From Pseudomonadota bacterium (GTDB lineage Bacteria > Pseudomonadota > Alphaproteobacteria > Rhizobiales > Phreatobacteraceae), in contig JAIUOO010000006.1 of the NCBI GenBank assembly GCA_020161695.1, positions 62,001 to 126,000 of the forward strand: DNA of 64,000 nucleotides, given 5' to 3'. Shown piece after piece: positions 33,661 through 40,750 of the stretch. The notes under the pieces are model-generated. The model did no database searches and had not been told where the DNA came from. It saw only the letters and a list, made by a program, of their open reading frames with translations. Positions within the stretch are counted from its first letter, which is position 1. The number at the start of each line of letters is the position of its first letter. Position numbers and translations under genes: made by a program.

Positions 33661-34382
33661 ACTTCGTCCGCCACTCCCCTTCGTCGCTCAACCTGTTCGC
33701 GGCATCGCCGTCGATGTTCGTCCTCGAGAAAGTGCTTGGCCGGCGCCAGCCGGTCGGCGCCGCCGCGCACCGCGGCACGGCGGTCGAGGAGGGCGTCGCC
33801 TTCGGGCTCGACAATCCCGATGCACCAACTGCGGAGTGCGTCGCTATCGCCGAGCGCAAGTTCCGCTCCCTGATGGCGCTCAACACCGACCCCCGCCGCG
33901 AGAAGGTCGAGGATGGCATCGCGGCCATGGTCGAGCGCGCACTGACGGCGCTGCGCCCCTACGGCCGCCCGTCGTCCAAGCAGGGCTTCATCGAATGGCG
34001 CCCGGAAGGACTGACCTATCCGATCGTCGGCTACTACGACTTTGCATGGGACAGCCACGGCATCGTCGTCGACCTGAAGACGACCGAGAAGCTCCCCTCG
34101 GCAATCAAGCCGGGACACGCCCGTCAGGTGTCGCTTTACACCGGCGGCAACATGGAAGGCCGGCTGGCCTACATCACGCCGGCCAAGAGCGCGGTCTACC
34201 AACTCGAAGACGTGGCCGCGCACCGTGCCTGCCTTCATCGCATGGCGCTGGCCTGCGAGCGCTTCCTCGCGCTCAGCGATGCCCCCCAATTCTTCGTCTC
34301 CATCACCGCACCTGATCTCGAGAGCTTCTATTTCGCCCCGCAGGGAGCGAGGCAGGCGGCCTTCGAGGTGTGGGGGGTTTGA
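33657..34382 (+). CDS. RecB/Cas4-type PD-(D/E)XK nuclease
   Basis: 241 residues. It has N-terminal RGTAVEEG, the core GYYDFAW with Asp128, VVDLKTTEK with Asp139 and Lys141, and the RecB-type motif ARQVSLYTGG with Gln157. Acts on DNA, probably as a 5'-3' exonuclease partner of phage recombination. It lies between a resolvase and an SSB-like gene, so a homologous-recombination role is likely. No Cas genes are nearby, so it is not a Cas4 in a CRISPR locus. Confidence 0.82.
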   Translation: MNFVRHSPSSLNLFAASPSMFVLEKVLGRRQPVGAAAHRGTAVEEGVAFGLDNPDAPTAECVAIAERKFRSLMALNTDPRREKVEDGIAAMVERALTALRPYGRPSSKQGFIEWRPEGLTYPIVGYYDFAWDSHGIVVDLKTTEKLPSAIKPGHARQVSLYTGGNMEGRLAYITPAKSAVYQLEDVAAHRACLHRMALACERFLALSDAPQFFVSITAPDLESFYFAPQGARQAAFEVWGV

Positions 34383-34490
34383 TGCTCGCGCACGCGCGCG
34401 AGGTGCTGTGACTGATTTTTCAGCTTCGCCCATCGTGGGCAAGAGCAGGGCGCGGGCTCGATCGCGTCGAAAAGCCAAGGACGAAAGACA

Positions 34491-35165
34491 ATGGCACTCG
34501 GTATCCAGACTGGCGGCGGTGGCGGCGACTTCCTCCCCGTCCTCAAATACAACGCCAAGGCAGGCCGCCTTTTTCGCGTCGACCGCGTCGACCAGGGCGG
34601 CGAATGGGTGACCGACGAGGTCGACATCACCCAGGACGGCAAGTTCGTCATGGATCTCGACCATATCGAGACGGGCTGGATGCTGTTCTCGGCCGGCATG
34701 GCCCCGGACATCCGCACCGTCCTGATCGGACAGGATGCCGGCCAGCGGCCGTCCGACAAGCACAAGATGGGCTTCCGCGTCATGGTCAAGCTCGGCCCGA
34801 ACTGCGGCGGCGACGTGCGCGAGTTCACGGCCTCTGCGGCGTCCGTCATCGACGCCATGAACACGCTGCACGACGCCTATCTTGCCGAGCGCGAGGAGGG
34901 CAAGCTGCCGGTCGTGCGCATCGCGCGCGTCGTCGCCGAGAAGTCGAAGCACGGCACCAACTACGCCCCTGTCTTCGAGATCGTGCAGTGGGTGCCGCGG
35001 CCGAAGGACTTGGTCTACGCACCGCGTGCCGGTTCGCGTCCTGCCGCGGGCGCCGGCAACAGCGCCCCGGCGCAGCAGCAGCCGGCGCCGTCGACCGGCT
35101 CCCGCCAGGTCGACCCGCCGCAGCAGAAGCAGCCCGAACGCGAGATGGCCGAAGACTTCGGCTGA
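34491..35165 (+). CDS. SSB-like / recombination accessory protein
   Basis: 224 residues. The first 160 residues are beta-rich with GGDFLPVLKYNAKAGRLFRV at the start and KMGFRVMVKLGP in the middle. Then comes a low-complexity Pro/Gln/Ala linker (about 180-215) and a short acidic end EMAEDFG. A folded domain plus flexible linker plus acidic tip is the layout of single-stranded DNA-binding proteins. No SSB signature is certain; position between nuclease and primase supports the idea. Confidence 0.6.
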   Translation: MALGIQTGGGGGDFLPVLKYNAKAGRLFRVDRVDQGGEWVTDEVDITQDGKFVMDLDHIETGWMLFSAGMAPDIRTVLIGQDAGQRPSDKHKMGFRVMVKLGPNCGGDVREFTASAASVIDAMNTLHDAYLAEREEGKLPVVRIARVVAEKSKHGTNYAPVFEIVQWVPRPKDLVYAPRAGSRPAAGAGNSAPAQQQPAPSTGSRQVDPPQQKQPEREMAEDFG

Positions 35166-35172
35166 AGCAGCC

Positions 35173-35223
35173 GCCGGGGCGGTCGTCACGACCAGGATCA
35201 GAGCCGCCCCGGCACCCCGCGTC
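35173..35223 (+). promoter_or_regulatory. Intercistronic hairpin before the primase-helicase
   Basis: GCCGGGGCGG (35173-35182) pairs perfectly with CCGCCCCGGC (35214-35223) over 31 nt. A competing smaller hairpin (35181-35193) sits inside the left part, so two alternative folds are possible. It could tune expression of the primase-helicase. Confidence 0.45.
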
Positions 35224-35284
35224 GAATTACCTCCGCGAGGCGCCGACCGTGCCTCGCCTCACCCGCAGAGGCAAGGCGCAGCTT

Positions 35285-37405
35285 ATGATGGCGGGCGTTT
35301 CGTTCGATCCCGACTGGTCAGGCCCCGCCGAATGGGCGCGCATGTATCGCGCTGTCGGGCTTCAGGTCGTGCCCGCACGCTTCCCGATGAAGACCCGCGA
35401 CGACAAGCGTCCGGCGTTGGCCGACTGGCGCGAGTTCCAGCGCGAGCAGGTCGAGGATGCCATCTTCGAGAAGTGGTTTTCGTCCGACGCCAAGCCGAAC
35501 ATGGGCGCCATCACGGGCGCCGCCAGCGGCAATCTCCTCGTCATCGACCTCGACGAATACAAGTCGCCCGAGGCAGCGCTGTGGTTCCGCGAGGCGATGT
35601 TCGGCGTCTCGCCCGAGACATGGATGCAGATCACCGGCGGCGGCGGCCGGCAGTGGTTCTTCCGCCTCCCCGCAGACGTGGCGATCGGCAACTGCCGCAC
35701 AGCGCTCGGCGTGGACATCCGCGGCCAGGGCGGCTTCGCCATGCTGCCGCCCTCACGGCACATGTCGGGCAAGCCTTATGCATGGGCGGATGGGCATGAG
35801 CCTTGGTCGATCGATATCGACGTGGCGCCGACGCATCTCATAGACGCCGTCCGCGCGCTGATCGAGGAACATGGCGGGTCGGCGACGCCGGCCGCGCGGG
35901 AGCGCGTCGCGTCCGAACAAGACCACGACGCCTGGGGCCACCTCGTCGACGGCCGCGAGGAATACATGCGCGCCGTCGTCTGGGCCCGTGTCGTGGACAT
36001 GCGCCGCGAATCGCCGGCCCGCCCGGCAGGCGAGGCCCTGGAGGCCCATATCGCCGAGGCCTATCAGGTCTACGAGCGCAAGGTGCGCTCGCGTCTCGGC
36101 GGCCCCGATCCGCTGGCCATCAAGCTCGACCGCGAGGGGCGAGGCTTCACCGCCTTCGCCGACAAGTTCCGGGCCGCGCTGAAACAGTGGGACGGCAAGG
36201 TCGCGGAGGCGGCCCTCGTCCCAAAGCTCGTCCAGCATGACGAACCGCCATCGTCCTCGACCAGTGGCGCCAGCCTGGCCGAGAAGGTCGAGGCCGCCAA
36301 CGGCGCGGCCGCAGCCGGCGACATCTACGAATGGCTCGACATTGCCAGCGTCAAGCGCCTGCCTGACCCGCGATGGGCCGTGAAGGATCTGATCATCGAA
36401 GATGCCCTCGGCTTCATCTACGGCGCGCCGGGCGTCGGTAAGTCGTTCGTCGCCCTCAACCTCGCGCTCAGCGTCGCCTACGGCTATCCGTCGTGGTGGT
36501 GGTCCAAGGCCATCGAGCGCAAGGGGCCGGTCGTCTACATCACCAGCGAGGGCACCGGCACCTTCAAGGTGAGGATCGACGCCTGGCAGCGTCACGAAGC
36601 CACCGCGAACGGGGTCGAGCTCGACGACGCCGCTCAGTTCGCCCTCGTGCGCGAGACGATCAACTTCATGAAGGCCGAGGACGTGGCGAAGCTCATCCGC
36701 ACCGTCGAGGCCGTGCAGGCGGCCATGGGCGGCCCGCCAGCCCTCGTCTTCGTCGATACCGTCTCTCGCGTCATCCCCGGCGCCGACGAGAACCTGCAGT
36801 CCGCCATGACGCTTTTCGTCGAGGCCTGCGACCAGGTCCGCAAGCGATTCGGCTGCTCGGTCGTCGGCGTCCACCACGCAGGCAAGGCCGGCGACATGCG
36901 TGGGTCGACCGTCCTCAAGGGTGCCGGCGACTTCGTGTTCAAGCTGGAGCGCGAGGACGAGGACGACCACACGGCACCCTTCAAGTTCATCGCCGAGAAG
37001 ATCAAGGACGCGGCGGACGGCTGGCGCAACATGGTGAAGCTGTCGCCCGTGGGGTGGATTGAAGCCGGCAAGCTCGATGGCGAGCGCAAGAGCCTCGTAG
37101 CCCTTCCGACGACGGCCGAGAGCCCGATCAGGAAGCCCGACGACATGCCATCGCGCGACATCGTCAGACAGGTTCTGAAGGACATCGACGCCTCGTGGAG
37201 CGCCGGCAATCCGCTCTCGCCGAAGGTCCAGACAAAGAGCATCGGACGGTATGCCCCTCAGGTCGCCAGCACCCGCTACGGGGTCAAAATCGAGGCCGCC
37301 GAGCGTCTGATCCAGAGCCTCTTGGACAACGAAATCATCGTTTTCGAGCAGGTCAACAGCAACTCCAAGAAGTTCGGTTTGAGGGTCAAATCATGGGAAA
37401 TCTGA
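35285..37405 (+). CDS. Primase-helicase (PrimPol-like N-terminus, RepA-type ATPase)
   Basis: 706 residues from ATG 35285 (alternatives: ATG 35288, GTG 35249). The N-terminal part (WARMYRAVGLQVVPARFP, VIDLDEYKS, QITGGGGRQWFFRLP, VDIRGQGGFAMLPPS) is a bifunctional primase/polymerase domain, with acidic residues in VIDLDE. The C-terminal AAA_25 part has Walker A GAPGVGKS (380-387), Walker B ALVFVDT (486-492) and the VGVHHAGKAGDMRGSTVLKG segment. It should prime and unwind DNA at the phage origin. The array of direct repeats just after its stop is a candidate origin. Confidence 0.85.
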   Translation: MMAGVSFDPDWSGPAEWARMYRAVGLQVVPARFPMKTRDDKRPALADWREFQREQVEDAIFEKWFSSDAKPNMGAITGAASGNLLVIDLDEYKSPEAALWFREAMFGVSPETWMQITGGGGRQWFFRLPADVAIGNCRTALGVDIRGQGGFAMLPPSRHMSGKPYAWADGHEPWSIDIDVAPTHLIDAVRALIEEHGGSATPAARERVASEQDHDAWGHLVDGREEYMRAVVWARVVDMRRESPARPAGEALEAHIAEAYQVYERKVRSRLGGPDPLAIKLDREGRGFTAFADKFRAALKQWDGKVAEAALVPKLVQHDEPPSSSTSGASLAEKVEAANGAAAAGDIYEWLDIASVKRLPDPRWAVKDLIIEDALGFIYGAPGVGKSFVALNLALSVAYGYPSWWWSKAIERKGPVVYITSEGTGTFKVRIDAWQRHEATANGVELDDAAQFALVRETINFMKAEDVAKLIRTVEAVQAAMGGPPALVFVDTVSRVIPGADENLQSAMTLFVEACDQVRKRFGCSVVGVHHAGKAGDMRGSTVLKGAGDFVFKLEREDEDDHTAPFKFIAEKIKDAADGWRNMVKLSPVGWIEAGKLDGERKSLVALPTTAESPIRKPDDMPSRDIVRQVLKDIDASWSAGNPLSPKVQTKSIGRYAPQVASTRYGVKIEAAERLIQSLLDNEIIVFEQVNSNSKKFGLRVKSWEI

Positions 37406-37406
37406 T

Positions 37407-37576
37407 TGCGGAGGTTGTGCGGAGGTTTGCGGAGGTTCCCTCGCGCGCGCACGCGAAAAACAAGGCTAAGTCATTGAAAGTAAAGGTGTTGCGGAGGTCG
37501 GTGCGGAGGTTGTGCGGAGGTTGCGGAGGTTTGGTGCTAAGTCATTGAAATCATTGATGCGGAGGTTGCGGAAGTT
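37407..37576. repeat. Iteron-like array, candidate replication origin
   Basis: Nine copies of TGCGGAGGTT or one-base variants, starting at 37407, 37418, 37428, 37490, 37502, 37513, 37522, 37558 and 37567, in three groups. Groups are separated by a 15-bp direct repeat GCTAAGTCATTGAAA (37465-37479 and 37536-37550). The array lies directly after the primase-helicase gene in a noncoding stretch. It resembles iterons of an origin, but a replication role is inferred. Confidence 0.6.
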
Positions 37577-37580
37577 GATC

Positions 37581-37597
37581 CCCCTCCTTCGGAGGGG
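37581..37597 (+). terminator. Hairpin after the repeat array
   Basis: CCCCTCC pairs with GGAGGGG over a 3-nt loop, followed by TTCTT. It sits between the repeat array and the next gene start. A short stem without a clear T-run, so a weak terminator or attenuator at best. Confidence 0.4.
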
Positions 37598-37634
37598 TTC
37601 TTGGGACCCCTCCTCGTCGGGATAGGAGCGCACG

Positions 37635-38243
37635 ATGGCACGAACCAAGACCCTGCTGGCCGAGGCCCCGCTGTCGGCCGACCGCATGACGGCGGAGTGG
37701 CAGAAGACGAACGCGACCTATCTGGCCGGGCGGGCCGAGATCGACGGCGTCGATGCCCTGGCCGGGGCGATGGAGGCGAAGTGGGGTGTCGACCGGCTGA
37801 GGCTGCTGGTCGGTCCGGATCTCCGCGAGAAGTTCGACCGCCAGCGCCTGAAGCTCAACCAGGCGATCAGGCAGGGCTCGCTCGAAGACGTGCGGCGCGA
37901 GGCGCCACGGATGGCGACGGCCTGGCGCGTGCTCGACCGTGAGGCCATGGCGGCCGGTGCCACGGCCTGCGACCCCGACGTGCTGGAGATCGCCATGCCC
38001 TGCGGCATGGTCGCCGCGATCGTCAGGGACATTGCCGACGCCCGCAAGGTTCAGTCACAGGCGGATGGTCGACGGGTGGCTGTCTACAGTCACGACGAGA
38101 TCGGCCGCATCCTCGAGCGCTTCCGCGACGTGTCCGCCGTCAAGGTCATGTTCCCCGGAGCCGAAGTCACCGCCGTGCGGCCGCTGGGGCCGCGCGATCC
38201 GTTGCAGGCCGTCGAGACGTTCGACGACAGCATTCCGTTTTGA
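37635..38243 (+). CDS. Phage protein ending in an SSB-like C-terminal tail
   Basis: 202 residues. Mostly helical (MTAEWQKTNATYLAGRAEID, then LRLLVGPDLREKFDRQRLK), with no known fold. Its last residues are ETFDDSIPF, close to the SSB tip DDDIPF that docks bacterial SSB-interacting proteins. It starts 58 bases after the repeat array. A partner of the phage replication machinery, or a mimic that attracts host SSB partners, is inferred. The next gene starts 8 bases on. Confidence 0.6.
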   Translation: MARTKTLLAEAPLSADRMTAEWQKTNATYLAGRAEIDGVDALAGAMEAKWGVDRLRLLVGPDLREKFDRQRLKLNQAIRQGSLEDVRREAPRMATAWRVLDREAMAAGATACDPDVLEIAMPCGMVAAIVRDIADARKVQSQADGRRVAVYSHDEIGRILERFRDVSAVKVMFPGAEVTAVRPLGPRDPLQAVETFDDSIPF

Positions 38244-38251
38244 GGCGAGGC

Positions 38252-38869
38252 ATGAGCCACCAGCTCAACCGGATCATGCACAAGGGCCGCCCGCGGTCGC
38301 GTCTGCCGAAGATCGGCGGCGCGCGGCCGTTCAAGGTGCTGGACGCCACGAAGCCATTGCGGGCCGCGCCGGAGGCCCGCGAGTGGCTGGTGGCGATGGT
38401 GGAGCCCCGCGCCGAGGAAAAGGCGGCCACGGCGCTGCGCGAGGCGGGGTATCTCGCGTGGTATCCTCAGATGACATGCTGGATCAGCTCGGCGCGGCTG
38501 AGGACGCGAACAAAGGTCAACCGACCCCTGTTCCCGCGCTATGTCTTCGTCGCGCTCCAGGCCCACGCCCGCAAGGCGATCAAGGATTGCGACCACGTGG
38601 CCGGCATCGTCGGAAGCGGCCGGGTCTTCGCTCGACCATCGCTGCTCGCCACACTCTCGCGGCGCCAGCGCCTCGGCGAGTTCGACATGGGCCTGGGCGA
38701 GACGCTGTTCGCGCGGGGCGATGTGGTCACTGTCGCCGAGGGCGTGGCCAGCGGCCTCCATGGCGTGGTGCTCAAGGCCGAGGCGGATCGCGTCAAGGTG
38801 CTCATGGACCTGCTAGGCTCGAAGCGACCCATCGACATGCCGGCGTCCGCCCTGCGGAAGGTGGCTTGA
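38252..38869 (+). CDS. Phage NusG-like antitermination factor
   Basis: 205 residues from ATG 38252 (GAGGCGAGG upstream). The central REWLVAMVEPRAEEKAATAL and NRPLFPRYVFVAL are the NGN-domain signatures, and the C-terminal part (LFARGDVVTVAEGVASGLHG) is a KOW-like segment. It probably modifies RNA polymerase to read through terminators into the late genes. It is the last gene before a 133-base gap and the terminase. Confidence 0.82.
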   Translation: MSHQLNRIMHKGRPRSRLPKIGGARPFKVLDATKPLRAAPEAREWLVAMVEPRAEEKAATALREAGYLAWYPQMTCWISSARLRTRTKVNRPLFPRYVFVALQAHARKAIKDCDHVAGIVGSGRVFARPSLLATLSRRQRLGEFDMGLGETLFARGDVVTVAEGVASGLHGVVLKAEADRVKVLMDLLGSKRPIDMPASALRKVA

Positions 38870-39002
38870 ACTTCGGATGAGAATGTGATTCACTTCCTCA
38901 TCGCGCAGACGGTTCGCACCTTGTTGCACCCTGCGTGCGAAGCATTGGTTAGAGCCGCATTGGCTCCCGCTTCACTTCGATCCTCATCGCTGCAAGGTCG
39001 CC

Positions 39003-39458
39003 ATGACACCCGAACAGGTGAAGGCCGCCGCCGACCGCGCCGAGCGTGTTGAGCGCAAGAGCAATCGCACCGGCCGACCATCCATCTACAGCCAGAAGGT
39101 CGCGGACCTCATCTGCGAGAAGATCGCGGACGGGGAGAGCCTTCGGAAAATCTGCGAGGACGAGACGATGCCGAACCGGCAGACCGTCTTGAACTGGCTG
39201 GCGAAGGACGACGCTTTCTCGGCCAGGTATGCACGCGCCCGCGAAATCCAGGGTGACGCGATGGACGAGAGGATCCTTGAGGTCGCCGATGCCTGTACGC
39301 CTGAAACGGCTCAAGCCGACCGCGTGAAGATCATGGCCTACCAGTGGCGGGCATCGAAGCTGGCGCCGAAGAAGTACGGCGAAAAGGTCACGCTGGAGGG
39401 CGGCGAGACGCCGATCAGCACCGTCACGCGCGTTGAGCTGGTCGCGCCCAAGCGATGA
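39003..39458 (+). CDS. terS: Terminase small subunit
   Basis: 151 residues. It has an N-terminal coiled-coil/basic part, a helix-turn-helix (ADLICEKIADGESLRKICED then TMPNRQTVLNWLAKD) and a C-terminal oligomerisation section with KIMAYQWRASKLAPKKYGEK, typical of TerS. It recognises phage DNA and loads TerL. It overlaps terL by 4 bases. Confidence 0.88.
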   Translation: MTPEQVKAAADRAERVERKSNRTGRPSIYSQKVADLICEKIADGESLRKICEDETMPNRQTVLNWLAKDDAFSARYARAREIQGDAMDERILEVADACTPETAQADRVKIMAYQWRASKLAPKKYGEKVTLEGGETPISTVTRVELVAPKR

Positions 39459-40750
39459 CCGCCGCGCAGATCGAGCTTCCCGAAAAGCTCATTCCGGTTT
39501 TCGAGGGCGAGGCCGACGTTCGCGGCGCCCATGGCGGTCGTGGCTCGGCCAAGACGCGCAACTTCGCCAAGATGACGGCTGTTCGCGCGTATATGTGGGA
39601 CATGGCCGGCCGCGAGGGCATCATCCTCTGCGGTCGTGAGTTCATGAACTCGCTGGACGATTCCTCGCTCGCCGAGGTGAAGGCAGCTATCGCCTCCGAG
39701 CCGTGGCTCGCGGCGCACTTCGAGGTCGGCGAGAAGTACGTCAGGACCAAGAGCGGGCGCATCGCCTACAAGTTCGCCGGCCTTGATCAGAACATCGACA
39801 GCATCAAGTCGAAGGCTCGTATCCTGCTCTGCTGGGTGGACGAAGCCGAGCCCGTCTCGGAGGAGGCCTGGCAGACGCTGATCCCGACGCTTCGCGAGGA
39901 AGACAGCGAGCTATGGGTGACGTGGAATCCGAAGAGCCCGCGCAGCGCGACGCATAAGCGCTTCCGCCTGAGCAAAGACACGCGGTTCAAGATCGCGGAA
40001 ATGAACTACACGGACAATCCGTGGTTTCCTGAAATTCTCGACCGCCAGCGCGCCCGCGATCAGCTAGAGCGCCCTGACAGCTACGACCATATCTGGAATG
40101 GCGACTTCGCTCGGGTGGTGGAAGGCGCCTACTACGCTGCAGGCCTGACGCGGGCGCAGCGCGAGGGCCGCATCGGCTTCGTCGCTGCCGATCCGTTGCT
40201 GCCGATCCGGGCCGTCGCCGACATCGGTGGCACCGGCCAGAAGGCCGACCTTTTCTCGTTCTGGATCGTGCAGTTCGTCGGCGTCGAAATCCGCTGGCTC
40301 GACCACTACTCCGCGAAGGGGCAGCCGTTCGCCGTGCATGTCGCATGGCTCCGCGACCGCGGCTGGAGCAAGGCGCAGATCGTCCTGCCGCACGACGGCG
40401 AGAAGCAGGACACGGTTTATGACGCCAGCCCCGAGAAGTATTTTCGCGATGCCGACTTCGACGTGATGGTGGTCCCGAACCAAGGCAGGGGCGCGGCCAA
40501 GCAGCGGATTGAAGCCGGGCGCCGGCTGTTCCCCTCGATGCGGTTCAATGCCGCGACGACTGAGGCCGGCCGCGAGGCCTTGGGCGCCTACCACGCCCAC
40601 AAGGACGATAAGCGCGGCATCGACCTCGGCCCCGAGCACGATTGGGCCTCGCACGACGCCGACGCCTTCGGCCTCGGCTGCATCTTTTTCGAGGGTGCCC
40701 GGCCCCGTGCGCGGCAGAAGCTGCCCTTCACCCCCCGAAAGGTCGCCTGA
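39455..40750 (+). CDS. terL: Terminase large subunit
   Basis: 431 residues. ATPase domain with a Walker A-like GGRGSAKT (27-34) and Walker B ILLCWVDEAE (Asp129-Glu130). The C-terminal RNase H-like nuclease has AVADIGGTG and the late acidic DWASHDADAFGL. It pumps and cuts DNA at the portal. The sequence belongs to the PBSX/Terminase_3-like group. Its stop overlaps the portal start by one base. Confidence 0.95.
   Translation: MTAAQIELPEKLIPVFEGEADVRGAHGGRGSAKTRNFAKMTAVRAYMWDMAGREGIILCGREFMNSLDDSSLAEVKAAIASEPWLAAHFEVGEKYVRTKSGRIAYKFAGLDQNIDSIKSKARILLCWVDEAEPVSEEAWQTLIPTLREEDSELWVTWNPKSPRSATHKRFRLSKDTRFKIAEMNYTDNPWFPEILDRQRARDQLERPDSYDHIWNGDFARVVEGAYYAAGLTRAQREGRIGFVAADPLLPIRAVADIGGTGQKADLFSFWIVQFVGVEIRWLDHYSAKGQPFAVHVAWLRDRGWSKAQIVLPHDGEKQDTVYDASPEKYFRDADFDVMVVPNQGRGAAKQRIEAGRRLFPSMRFNAATTEAGREALGAYHAHKDDKRGIDLGPEHDWASHDADAFGLGCIFFEGARPRARQKLPFTPRKVA

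Noticed and set aside
33657..34382. Cas4 of a CRISPR system
   Set aside because: The RecB-type fold is shared, but no cas gene or array is nearby and the gene sits in a phage replication block.
34604..35284. Long N-terminal extension of the primase-helicase frame
   Set aside because: It overlaps the SSB-like gene in another frame and reads as Arg-rich shadow sequence; the real domain begins near 35285.
37635..38243. Calling this gene a true SSB
   Set aside because: Only the C-terminal tip is SSB-like; no OB-fold pattern is visible.
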